DNA of 64,000 bases from an uncultured Lachnospiraceae bacterium. Its GTDB lineage: Bacteria; Bacillota; Clostridia; Lachnospirales; Lachnospiraceae. The notes under the pieces are model-generated. The model was not told the DNA's origin, ran no database searches, and saw nothing but the letters and a program-made list of their open reading frames with translations. Location of the stretch: contig CAJTTZ010000001.1 of the NCBI GenBank assembly GCA_910579505.1, positions 558,001 through 622,000 on the forward strand, given 5' to 3'. Positions 42,769-50,335 of this stretch are shown here, one piece after another. The stretch's first letter is position 1. Each line of letters starts with the position of its first letter. A program made the position numbers and the translations under genes.

Positions 42769-42789
42769 GTATTTTTTCTTGACACAGCG
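42758..42789. other. Inverted repeat over the ylxM-ffh -35 box
   Basis: CGCTGTGTCAAG (42758-42769) and CTTGACACAGCG (42778-42789) are exact inverted copies around an 8-base T-rich loop. Each arm carries TTGACA, one on each strand. Either an operator or a terminator of read-through. Confidence 0.6.
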
Positions 42790-43205
42790 TTGCAAATCAA
42801 TCCATGAAAATAGCAGAAGTTATATTTTATTTCTTTCATGAATACTCCTTATGATTTTGACGAAAATAAAAGAAAAAAGATTGAAACTATCACATTACGC
42901 AGAAAGCCGCTCTTGAAAATGGGGCGGTTTTTCTGCGCGACATGGTCGGAGTCCACCGGGGCCGCCCTGTTCTGGTTATCAAGGCGACCCCCTGCAGACC
43001 CCGGTCATTCCAGCCGAAAAGTCAAATTATCGCCATAGCAACTTTGAGACAAAATGTCCCAAAGATGAGAGGATGGACAGTGGCGCAAGTGTGCTATGCT
43101 TGATTTCTAAACAGACTTTTGTTTTCTCTGTCAGTGCCATAGCTTACCCCCAGAACATTGTCCTGCACAGGATCAATGCAGATACGATAGGAACAATGAT
43201 TTTAT
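42790..43205. other. Left part of the mobile-element scar, no intact gene
   Basis: About 415 bases between the ylxM promoter and the tauE remnant. It holds a terminator-like hairpin CGCAGAAA..CCGC / GCGG..TTTCTGCG (42899-42937) and a GC-rich tract (42935-43020). Short frames run through that tract, but none is recognisable. The first CTTTGGGACA-type palindrome follows at 43042. The base composition changes sharply within 200 bases, as expected of joined fragments. Confidence 0.55.
43042..43064. repeat. CTTTGGGACA palindrome, copy 1
   Basis: CTTTGAGACA-AAA-TGTCCCAAAG: 10-base arms with one mismatch. First of three related palindromes in 3.5 kb. Confidence 0.75.
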
Positions 43206-43850
43206 CTATATTATATTGTTGATGATAATCATGGACAGACCCAAAACCAGCAGGATCGCACCTGTCACATATCCCACAACCTTGCCCTTAACCTTATTGG
43301 CAAACTGCGCACTGACAAGGGAGAAGACGGTGGCAACCACAATGGCAAGAACAAGGAACCTCCAGCACTCCAGCACGATGGTGGGCTCTATGAGGATATG
43401 GCTCACCGATGCGATCAACGCCGTGAAGGTCATAATAAATGTGGAGGTGCCAACGGCAGTCTTACGCTCATAGCCCAGCATGGCAGTGAACACGATGAGC
43501 ATCATCATACCACCGCCGGAGCCGAAAAAGCCGGTGCCAAAACCAATGGTCAGGCCATAGAACAGAGATACTGCGATTTCCTTAATGGTCAGATTGGTTT
43601 TTGCGTCCTTTTCCGGGCGCTCCTTGGAATCCGGACTCACAAGGAACCGGATGCCGATGAAAACGCACAGAATAAGGGAAAAGCCCCCAAGCACCTCTTG
43701 ATGGGTAAAATAGGCTGCAATGGAACCGACTGTACACATACCGATGATGCAGGCGGCAATGAGCCAGCCGGTCTTCAGGTCGATTTTTTTATTATTAGCA
43801 TACACCGCTGTGGTAACGGCAGAGCCGAGGACATCACTGGCAGAAAAAAC
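43206..43850 (-). pseudogene. TauE/SafE permease, N-terminally truncated
   Basis: The open part from GTG 43805 encodes 199 residues with about six membrane segments; homology continues upstream in frame (FSASDVLGSAVTTAV) to about 43850 and then hits a stop at 43869-43871. Family members are about 250-260 residues and start with a helix carrying GGGGG-like motifs, which is missing. The second repeat motif GFGTGFFGSGGGMMMLIVFTAMLG is intact. TauE proteins export sulphite, sulphonates or organic acids. Lack of the first helix and of a ribosome site makes function doubtful. It abuts a tetR remnant head to head. Confidence 0.75.
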
Positions 43851-43861
43851 AAGATATTCAT

Positions 43862-44341
43862 AAAATCTCTATCCGTGAGCTTTGTGATGTTGCGGGCATC
43901 AACCGCACAACTTTTTACAACCATTACGGCAGCCAGTATGATGTACTGGCGGAGATTCGTGACTGGTATATAAAGGACATTGCTGATGCTATTGAAAGTG
44001 CCGAGCTGTGCGACAGCGCCGGTGTGCTGCACCGGGTCACACTGATATTTTCCTATGTGGAGCAAAATCTGGAGATTTCCCGGCTGCTGATTCAAAACAA
44101 TTTCGACGAGACTTTTGCGCACCGGCTGTTCTCTCTTCCGAAAATTGAAGTGCTGCTTGCAGAATACAGGAAGGCGGCAGATGACCATCGGTATGACGAG
44201 GACATTGCCTCCTTTGCCCTTTATGGCAGTTACCGACTCCTGCAAAACTGGATTGCGGAGGACGACCGCCGTAGCGCCGAGGAAATGGCGCATATCACTA
44301 TGACCCTTACCGGTGCGGTTTGTAGTACTGTTACAAAATAA
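43862..44341 (+). pseudogene. TetR/AcrR regulator, N-terminally truncated
   Basis: About 159 residues readable from KISIRELCDVAGINRTTFYNHYGSQYDVL, which is the second and third helix of a TetR DNA-binding domain. The first helix and the start codon (about 25 residues) are missing. The ligand-binding part is intact to the stop and is followed by a terminator. The upstream frame runs into the reversed tauE sequence within ten codons, so both genes lost their 5' ends at one junction near 43850-43862. Confidence 0.75.
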
Positions 44342-44353
44342 TGAAATGAAACA

Positions 44354-44390
44354 AACCCCTCGCTGCCATTACGGCGGTGAGGAGTTTTTC
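44354..44390 (+). terminator. Terminator after the tetR remnant
   Basis: CCTCGCTGCC pairs with GGCGGTGAGG around ATTAC and is followed by GAGTTTTT. Confidence 0.75.
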
Positions 44391-44454
44391 TGTGCAAATA
44401 TCTTAGCATAAACATCCAAACTGGAATTTTAATTTGTGAAATGAGTTGGGCATC

Positions 44455-44485
44455 AAAGACAGTGGGCGCTTTGCCCACTGTCTTT
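44455..44485. terminator. Strong bidirectional hairpin
   Basis: AAAGACAGTGGGC / GCCCACTGTCTTT, a perfect 13-bp stem with a 5-base loop. It insulates the downstream tetR-CPBP unit. Confidence 0.75.
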
Positions 44486-44526
44486 ATATAAGGAACCGGC
44501 GCAATAGCGGCAGTGACGCAGCCAAC

Positions 44527-44553
44527 CTCTTTGGGACATTTTGTCCCAAAGAG
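44527..44553. repeat. CTTTGGGACA palindrome, copy 2
   Basis: CTCTTTGGGACA-TTT-TGTCCCAAAGAG, perfect 12-base arms. Confidence 0.8.
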
Positions 44554-44635
44554 CCGGGTTTGGGGATGCTCCCCTATACATGGCGCGAAAAACGGAGGTC
44601 GCGTTTTCTTACGTTCCCTCTATTCAAAGAAAGCC

Positions 44636-44664
44636 TTGACAAGAAAGGTCATGAACGCTATAAT
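44636..44664 (+). promoter_or_regulatory. Full-consensus promoter of tetR-CPBP
   Basis: TTGACA (44636-44641), exactly 17 bases, TATAAT (44659-44664): a perfect sigma-A promoter. Confidence 0.9.
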
Positions 44665-44671
44665 TTTTAAT

Positions 44672-44696
44672 TGACTATAAATTCTCTATATAGTCA
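44672..44696. promoter_or_regulatory. Probable TetR operator
   Basis: Inverted repeat TGACTATA (44672-44679) / TATAGTCA (44689-44696) just downstream of the -10 box and 30 bases before the regulator gene. Binding there would block the promoter. Confidence 0.65.
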
Positions 44697-44725
44697 GAAT
44701 AAATAAAACAAGGAGCAAAGGAATT

Positions 44726-45316
44726 ATGCCTAAAATCGTGTCGGAGGAAGAACGGAAATTAATCCAGGAGGCCATTTATAAAAAGACTATACGGCTGATA
44801 AAAGATAAAGGTATACGAGCAGTTACTGTAGAGGATATTGTTACCGCTGTAGGCATTGGAAAAGGCTCGTTTTACACATATTATCAAAGCAAAGAAGCTT
44901 GCCTTTTTGACGTAATTAAGCAGTGCGAAAGAGACACTTTTGCCCGAATGGAGGAACTGGGTTCATCTGCCTACTCCGATAAAGAAAAGGTGACCCAACT
45001 CTTAAAGGAAATATTTATTTCCCCGGATAGCTTGGCTACTTCATTCAATCAGCTTGATGTGGAAATTTTACTCCGAAAACTACCGCCCAAATACAGAGCA
45101 GCAGAAAACGAAAAGAGTGAGAGCAATTTTCAAAAGGCTCTTCAATTCTTTCATGTTACTGAGCAGCAAATGGAGATCATTGCTTTACTAACAGATTGCC
45201 TAAGCTATGCGGCAAGTAACAAATCCTACTCCCAAAATGGGGTTGAAAAATCATTGGATATACTTATCAATGCCATTGCTGATTTCATTACTGACAAACG
45301 GAGGGACACGATATGA
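44726..45316 (+). CDS. TetR/AcrR family regulator
   Basis: 196 residues. The N-terminal helix-turn-helix is complete (TVEDIVTAVGIGKGSFYTYYQSKEACLF, about 30-57), followed by an all-helical ligand domain. It is distinctly AT-richer than the chromosomal genes on either side, which with the mobile-element context points to transfer. It overlaps the CPBP gene by four bases (ATGA). Autorepression through the inverted repeat at 44672-44696 is likely. Confidence 0.9.
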   Translation: MPKIVSEEERKLIQEAIYKKTIRLIKDKGIRAVTVEDIVTAVGIGKGSFYTYYQSKEACLFDVIKQCERDTFARMEELGSSAYSDKEKVTQLLKEIFISPDSLATSFNQLDVEILLRKLPPKYRAAENEKSESNFQKALQFFHVTEQQMEIIALLTDCLSYAASNKSYSQNGVEKSLDILINAIADFITDKRRDTI

Positions 45317-46071
45317 ACACGAAAGCAATTAAGCCAATCTCAATATTCCAATCAAGCGTGTATTTTATAATTAGCTCAGTGCTAATTTACTTAGGGCTAT
45401 ATGTAGTTACTCCTCTCCTATTGGATAAAGGGGTTCCCTTTATCGTCTGTTATCTTAGTCTGTTTTATAGCCCCTTTGTATTACTGTTTTTTACAGCATT
45501 AATGTTGTATAAATCAGAAGGCAATACCTGGAATATATCAGATTTTAAATCTCGAATGCAACTAAATCACTTGAACAAAGCCGACTGGCTTGGGATTATT
45601 GAAATTATCGTAGTTTCTTCCATAATAACTTTGATAGGCACACCAGTCATGAATAACCTGGCTCAAACCCCTTTTTTCAGCCCGCCCGACTTTTTTCCCG
45701 CCGAAATCAACCCTAACAAGATAAGTATTGCAGGCTACATGATGGATTATAAATTATCAGGTAAATACTGGGTTATTATTGCTTATTTTGTAGGTTGGTC
45801 TTTCAATATATTTGGAGAAGAATTGCTGTGGCGTGGTATGATTCTCCCCCGTCAAATCAAGAGGTATGGTTCAAAGGCGTGGGTAATACATGGCCTTATG
45901 TGGGGTTTATGGCATTTCTTTTGGAAATGGCAGATAATTGTCCTAATTCCTATTTCGTTGTTCCTTTCCTATGTTGTTTATAAACGCAAAAACACATGGA
46001 TAGGAATTATTTCACATGGGGTGATGAATGTCATTCCATTAATCGTGGGAATAGCCTATGTATTAAAATAG
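45313..46071 (+). CDS. CPBP family intramembrane metalloprotease
   Basis: 252 residues with about six to eight membrane helices. The three CPBP (Abi/Rce1) motifs are present: GEELLWRGMILP (Glu-Glu-xxx-Arg), HGLMWGLWHFFW and SHGVMNV. Such proteins cleave within the membrane or process prenylated or bacteriocin-type peptides; in Gram-positives they often accompany bacteriocin immunity. It shares the AT-rich composition of its regulator. The substrate is unknown. Confidence 0.9.
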   Translation: MNTKAIKPISIFQSSVYFIISSVLIYLGLYVVTPLLLDKGVPFIVCYLSLFYSPFVLLFFTALMLYKSEGNTWNISDFKSRMQLNHLNKADWLGIIEIIVVSSIITLIGTPVMNNLAQTPFFSPPDFFPAEINPNKISIAGYMMDYKLSGKYWVIIAYFVGWSFNIFGEELLWRGMILPRQIKRYGSKAWVIHGLMWGLWHFFWKWQIIVLIPISLFLSYVVYKRKNTWIGIISHGVMNVIPLIVGIAYVLK

Positions 46072-46093
46072 CATTTCATTAAAGAGGTACAGA

Positions 46094-46282
46094 ATGAAAA
46101 AAAATGAATGGTTGTTATGCCCTATATGTGGCAACAAAACAAGATTACATATCCGGGAAGATATGGTACTTGAAAATTTCCCGCTGTATTGCCCGAAGTG
46201 CAAACAGGAAACACTAATTAATATTCGACAATTCAATATTTCAGTTATCACAGAGCCAGACGCACAGACGCAGAGTCGATAA
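46094..46282 (+). CDS. Cysteine-rich KTR domain protein
   Basis: 62 residues. Two Cys pairs, LLCPICGNKTRLHIRED and LYCPKCKQETLINIRQFNI, form a zinc ribbon with the KTR triplet that names the family. The family is a regular small passenger of Tn916- and Tn1549-like conjugative elements; its role is not known. The start has AAAGAGGT upstream. Confidence 0.88.
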   Translation: MKKNEWLLCPICGNKTRLHIREDMVLENFPLYCPKCKQETLINIRQFNISVITEPDAQTQSR

Positions 46283-46421
46283 CACGCAGATGAAAAATGC
46301 GGTTATCGGCTCTTTCTATATTGTCCGCCCCCTGACCTGTCAAAAAAGCCCTGGCCCCGGACAAGGATTTTCCGCTACACTCTGCGAAAATTGTTGCAAT
46401 TTAGATAATTACCTCAGTTTA

Positions 46422-46458
46422 TGCGCTTGCGTGGTATTTTGCCGCGCAAGCGTTTTTT
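46422..46458 (+). terminator. Terminator upstream of the sigma remnant
   Basis: CGCTTGCG / CGCAAGCG (8 bp) followed by six T. Confidence 0.75.
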
Positions 46459-46468
46459 GTTTGCGCCG

Positions 46469-46491
46469 CTTTGGGACAAGCTGTCCCAAGG
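46469..46491. repeat. CTTTGGGACA palindrome, copy 3
   Basis: CTTTGGGACA-AGC-TGTCCCAAGG, 10-base arms with one mismatch, between the terminator and the sigma remnant. Confidence 0.8.
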
Positions 46492-46530
46492 TGCGGAGCG
46501 GCTCCCCCGGGTGTCGCTCCCCGCTGCCCT

Positions 46531-46571
46531 CCATATCGTTTCCCGAAAACCCAACCACAAAAACGATATGG
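46531..46571 (+). promoter_or_regulatory. Hairpin over the ribosome site of the sigma remnant
   Basis: CCATATCGTTT (46531-46541) / AAACGATATGG (46561-46571), a perfect 11-bp repeat with a 19-base loop. The last GG begins the GGAGG ribosome site, so folding could limit translation. Confidence 0.6.
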
Positions 46572-46582
46572 AGGTACATACA

Positions 46583-46762
46583 ATGACTATCATCAATTTG
46601 CGCGACTTTTACTACTGGTACACCCAGGATGAATATATGGAAGTTTCTGACGATGTGGCTGAGGCACTCCGGGCCAGCGTCCGCTATGAGGCGGCCTACC
46701 AGCGGCGGGTCGTGGAGCGCGGGCTGGAGAACATGAAAAAGTTTTTGAAAAATTCCCGCTGA
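46583..46762 (+). pseudogene. Element-borne sigma-like regulator, internally deleted
   Basis: 59 residues with an intact start, GGAGG site and stop. The first 42 residues (MTIINLRDFYYWYTQDEYMEVSDDVAE...) match the N-terminus of the sigma-70-like protein carried by Tn1549-type elements. The last 17 (VVERGLENMKKFLKNSR) match its C-terminal helix. About 80 residues that hold the region-4 DNA-binding domain are gone, joined in frame after AAYQRR. The product can no longer bind DNA in the normal way. Confidence 0.75.
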
Positions 46763-46917
46763 ACCAGTCCGAAATCCACAAGTACCCCAAGTCTCTGCGT
46801 AACGGTATCGCCCATTGCTGCCAGACTTTCCACCGAAACATGGACCGGGCATAGGTGGGAACGGACTGGATGGCAGCGTCCCAGCCCTGAAAACTCCCAT
46901 GGGGCAGAAAACCAAAA

Positions 46918-47307
46918 ATATTTCCGATCCAGATCGTCCGACAGACCGACACTCTGTGCCAACTCCTCGATCTTCTTTTTTGCGTGAGCCTTCTCCATCC
47001 CTTTCAGCGCCGCCGAGTATTCCAGATAATCCCTGCCGGTAAAGTCACTATAAAAGCTGACATCCTGCGGTAAGTAACCGATTTTCGCCCGGTATTCGTC
47101 ACCCAGCGCATGAATGTCCTTTCCGTCATACAGGACACTCCCTTTTGTGGGGCGCAGCACATCAGCCAGTATGCGGATCATGGTAGTCTTTCCTGCGCCG
47201 TTTGGTCCAAGGATACCGTAAACCCCTGTCCCCATGGTGAGTGATATCCCTTTCAGAACATTTTGGTCCTTGTAATTTTTTGTGATATCTATCAATTGCA
47301 GTTCCAT
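46918..47307 (-). pseudogene. ABC transporter ATPase, 3'-truncated
   Basis: The first 130 codons encode a normal ATPase N-terminus with Walker A GPNGAGKTT and Q-loop IGYLPQDVSFY, up to SVGLSDDLDRK. Homology then stops at about 46918, where the element scar begins. The signature motif, Walker B and H-loop are missing, so it cannot hydrolyse ATP. The frame stays open for another 74 codons of unrelated sequence. It follows drrB by three bases and was the third gene of that operon. Confidence 0.8.
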
Positions 47308-47310
47308 AAA

Positions 47311-48159
47311 CTACCCCCTCGCCGGAGCGCCGCCGCCCCGCATCCCTGCTGCAACCTTGATGGTGGAGAAATCTGCCCGGTTAAATTTACGGACACACAG
47401 CACAAAGAAAAAGGCTCCAATCAAAACTGTAATTGCCAGTCCCATCAGCGGCGTGATAACAAAGCCGGCAATGGAGAACGCCATGCCCTGCCCTACCAGT
47501 TCCTCTGTGGTCAGCGTGTGCGCCCCCAAGGCAATATAACGGAAAATGGAGGTTGTATAAGTCAGCGGGTTCAGGTAGACGATGGGCAGGAGGAAACCGG
47601 GTATGATGGTGGTTGGAATATACGCCCCGGAAACAAAAGTCAGCGGCATCATGATCATAGAGCTGATGGTCTGAAAGGCAGGGGAGTTGCGGGAAACCGT
47701 AGCCAGAAACAGACCGATGGCGCTGAATGCCATAGCGGCAATGAACATCACCGCAGCCAAAAGCATGATTTGCAAAACATTGACCCGCAGTCCAAGAACG
47801 ATGCCAACAATCATGGTGACAACGCCCTGCAGCGAGGCGATGACCGCCCCCGACAAAATGTGCCCCATGGAAATCTGCGACCGTGCAATAGGCGCAACCA
47901 GAACTTCTTTCATATAGCCGCTGGAAATGTCAAACAGAATATCAGAGGAATTGTTGACGCTGACCTGAAACACGCTCATAATAATCACACCAGAAATCAG
48001 GTAATTCATGGGCGTGTCAAAGCTGCCCATGGAGGATTTCATCAGAAATGAGAACATCACGAGCATGAACATAGACATAAAGAGAGCCCCGAATACCCGT
48101 CCCTTGCTCCTGACATAATTCAGTAAATTTCTTTGTACAATAGCTGTAATTGGGTTCAT
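47311..48159 (-). CDS. ABC-2 type drug transporter permease
   Basis: 282 residues, six membrane segments, DrrB-like. The family region MMPLTFVSGAYIPTTIIPGFLLPIVYLNPLTYTTSIFRYIALG is typical of ABC-2 exporters. It overlaps the ATPase gene by four bases (ATGA) and should form a DrrAB exporter with it. A Gly/Ala-rich tail (GMRGGGAPARG) ends the protein. Confidence 0.93.
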   Translation of the reverse strand: MNPITAIVQRNLLNYVRSKGRVFGALFMSMFMLVMFSFLMKSSMGSFDTPMNYLISGVIIMSVFQVSVNNSSDILFDISSGYMKEVLVAPIARSQISMGHILSGAVIASLQGVVTMIVGIVLGLRVNVLQIMLLAAVMFIAAMAFSAIGLFLATVSRNSPAFQTISSMIMMPLTFVSGAYIPTTIIPGFLLPIVYLNPLTYTTSIFRYIALGAHTLTTEELVGQGMAFSIAGFVITPLMGLAITVLIGAFFFVLCVRKFNRADFSTIKVAAGMRGGGAPARG

Positions 48160-49073
48160 GATTCCCGAATCTCCTTTCCCGTAATCGCAAGAAACACTTC
48201 GTTCAGTGTCCCTTTTTTCACTTCAAAGTCTGTGATTGCATCTTTGTGTGCTGATAAAATTTCCAATGCGGCTGGCGCCTTCTTTGTATGGAAAACCAGC
48301 TTGTTCCCGTCTTTCCGACAGGAAACGCCCCGTTCCTGCAATGCCGCCATGAGCGGCTCGGTCTGTGTGCAGACAACATCGACCTCTGTACCTGTATATT
48401 GGTGTTTTAAGTTCTCCGGTGTATCGTGCGCAACGATCCTTCCGTGGTCCATAATGACGATTTTTGAACAGACCTCCGCCTCGTCCATATAGTGGGTGGT
48501 CAGAAAAATGGTCATGTTTTTCTGCTTTTGAAGCCGTTGGATATATTCCCACACATTGACTCTGGTCTGCGGGTCCAGACCCGTGGTAGGTTCATCCAAA
48601 AACAAAACTTTGGGATCATGTACCAGCCCTCTGGCAATCTCAGCCCGACGTTTCATGCCGCCGGACAGACTGCCCACCACCGCCCGTTTCCATTCCGTAA
48701 GCTCCACCAGGTCAAGGGCAAAGTCGATACGTTCCTGCACCTCGTTCTTCGGCACTTTGTAGAAGCTGCAGTGGTATTTCAGATTTTCTTCCACTGTCAT
48801 CTGCGTATCGAGGGTGGAATCCTGAAAGACGATCCCGATGTCCTTCCGCACCAGACTGCGTTCCCTGCAGACATCATGACCGTTGATCATCAGACTGCCC
48901 TCTGTTTTATCAAGGATCGTACACAAGGTATTTATGGTCGTGCTTTTGCCCGCGCCGTTGGGCCCGAGGAACGCAAAAATACTGCCCTCGTCCACGGTGA
49001 AGGAAATGTTGTCCACCGCTGTAAAATCCCCGTATTTTTTAGAGAAATGCTCCACCTGTATCATTTTGTCCAT
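48156..49073 (-). CDS. Daunorubicin-resistance-type ABC ATPase
   Basis: 305 residues, DrrA family. Walker A LGPNGAGKST, signature GSLSGGMKRR, Walker B VLFLDEPTTGLD and switch His in LTTHYMDEAE are intact. The C-terminal regulatory domain (about 225-305) typical of DrrA is present. The ribosome site AGGAGG directly follows the T run of a terminator-like hairpin, so expression may be attenuated. Confidence 0.95.
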   Translation of the reverse strand: MDKMIQVEHFSKKYGDFTAVDNISFTVDEGSIFAFLGPNGAGKSTTINTLCTILDKTEGSLMINGHDVCRERSLVRKDIGIVFQDSTLDTQMTVEENLKYHCSFYKVPKNEVQERIDFALDLVELTEWKRAVVGSLSGGMKRRAEIARGLVHDPKVLFLDEPTTGLDPQTRVNVWEYIQRLQKQKNMTIFLTTHYMDEAEVCSKIVIMDHGRIVAHDTPENLKHQYTGTEVDVVCTQTEPLMAALQERGVSCRKDGNKLVFHTKKAPAALEILSAHKDAITDFEVKKGTLNEVFLAITGKEIRES

Positions 49074-49086
49074 GCTGTTACCTCCT

Positions 49087-49126
49087 AAAAAAATTAAGCC
49101 CTATGCGAATCACCCGCATAGGACTT
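49087..49126 (-). terminator. Terminator or attenuator between marR and drrA
   Basis: Minus strand AAGTCCTATGCG pairs with CGCATAGGGCTT (one mismatch, 7-base loop), then AATTTTTTT. The drrA ribosome site begins directly after the T run. Since marR and drrAB have no other promoter visible between them, this hairpin probably lets through only part of the transcripts. Confidence 0.75.
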
Positions 49127-49192
49127 ATCTCTATAGCAATCTATAGTGCCTCAGCTATTATGTTATTCAAACCTGCTACTTTATAAAAATCA

Positions 49193-49618
49193 TCACCTCC
49201 AGATATCACCCAGTTCAATCAATCTGGTCTGGATGCGGACATAGGCTTTTGCATCCTCTTCCCCTAAAGACTCCAGCATCTTTGCCACCGAATGAATCAT
49301 TCCGTTCCGACGCTCCTCGACCAGAGCCGCACCTTTTTCCGTCAGGCAGACAATGACCTGCCGACTGTCTGACGGGTCGGGAGTTCGTGTAATCATCCCC
49401 TGTCCCTCCAAAGATTTCAGCATGGCTGCGACCCTCGCTGTGGTCAGCATAAGAGCCCTGCTCATATCTTTCGGGTATGCATGATTTCCATTTGCCGCCA
49501 GATAATTTAACGCTAAGATCTCGCCCCTTGCTATCTGGGACATGGTTCTCTCCATCTTGATTTGCGGCGCGGCAGCACGCATATCAATGAGCTGTATCGC
49601 CAATTCGGTGTAGTCCAT
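49193..49618 (-). CDS. MarR family regulator
   Basis: 141 residues from MDYTELAIQLID (GAGGGACGG upstream); a longer frame to 49687 crosses the promoter. The winged helix is visible: MSRALMLTTARVAAMLKSLEGQGMITRTPDPSDSRQVIVCLT, with the conserved wing Asp-Arg. It heads the operon with the DrrAB exporter and probably represses it and itself through the repeat at 49638-49662. Confidence 0.92.
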   Translation of the reverse strand: MDYTELAIQLIDMRAAAPQIKMERTMSQIARGEILALNYLAANGNHAYPKDMSRALMLTTARVAAMLKSLEGQGMITRTPDPSDSRQVIVCLTEKGAALVEERRNGMIHSVAKMLESLGEEDAKAYVRIQTRLIELGDIWR

Positions 49619-49637
49619 GTGACATCCGTCCCTCTTT

Positions 49638-49662
49638 ATATTACTAACTCTATTAGGAATAT
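49638..49662. promoter_or_regulatory. Probable MarR operator
   Basis: ATATTACTAA / TTAGGAATAT, 10-base arms with one mismatch around 5 bases, overlapping the -10 box. Confidence 0.6.
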
Positions 49663-49687
49663 TAGCACGGATTTCTGACCCTGTCAA
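49659..49687 (-). promoter_or_regulatory. Promoter of marR-drrAB
   Basis: Minus strand TTGACA (49682-49687), 17-base spacer, TAATAT (49659-49664). Confidence 0.8.
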
Positions 49688-49747
49688 TGGGAAATCGAAA
49701 TTTTTATTGAAAGCAGTTCCCTGTTTACTGTCACCTTTGTATCTGTT

Positions 49748-50257
49748 TCACCCTTTCTTCCGCGTCAGACAAGCCCCGATGACTGTTCCAGTCAAGGCAA
49801 ACGGTGCCATCCGAACGAACAGCCACTCAACCCCGTGAAACATTGCTCCGGCAACTGCGGTTTCCGGCTGACTATAATCCCACCCCAAATATGGACTATT
49901 CCATACAATCATGGCGGCGAAGCCAGCCACAATAACCGCACCCAATGAGATAAAAAGCCAATGGACTGTTTTTTGTCTCGCCGCTTTTCCCTGCGCAAGC
50001 TGCAGGTTTATGACTTCCAGTTTCTCGGAAATTACCTTCAGGTCATCAACCTCTCTTTCAGCAACGTTTTCTCCCAGCAATATACTTACAGGTGTTCCCA
50101 ATACCTCTGACAGGGAAATCAGCATATCGGCATCCGGGACCGACAATCCCTGCTCCCATTTTGAAATCGTTTGTCTCACCACATGCAATTTGACTGCAAG
50201 TTCCTCCTGTGAAAGTCCTTTGGATTTTCGGATTGTTTTGATATTTTCGTTCAGCAT
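49748..50257 (-). CDS. XRE-family regulator with membrane segments
   Basis: 169 residues from MLNENIKTIRKSKGLSQEELAVKL (AAAGGAGGG 9 bases upstream; frame open to 50314). An HTH_3 domain (about 4-58, VVRQTISKWEQGLSVPDADML) is followed by a linker and two hydrophobic helices (about 98-118 and 138-158), so the regulator is membrane-bound. It sits between the MarR-exporter operon and the Bce-like module on the same strand and may regulate either. Confidence 0.88.
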   Translation of the reverse strand: MLNENIKTIRKSKGLSQEELAVKLHVVRQTISKWEQGLSVPDADMLISLSEVLGTPVSILLGENVAEREVDDLKVISEKLEVINLQLAQGKAARQKTVHWLFISLGAVIVAGFAAMIVWNSPYLGWDYSQPETAVAGAMFHGVEWLFVRMAPFALTGTVIGACLTRKKG

Positions 50258-50335
50258 CAACAATGCCCTCCTTTCACTACCATGATACGGAAGAACCCCC
50301 GTTGCGGCAAGCAACGCAGATTAACATTGGACCGC

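Noticed and set aside
42838..43038. 66-codon frame in the scar
   Set aside because: No ribosome site, no recognisable similarity, and it spans a terminator-like hairpin and a composition break.
47263..48051. Open frame of about 260 codons on the plus strand
   Set aside because: Antisense to the DrrB-like permease; Asn/His-rich shadow composition.
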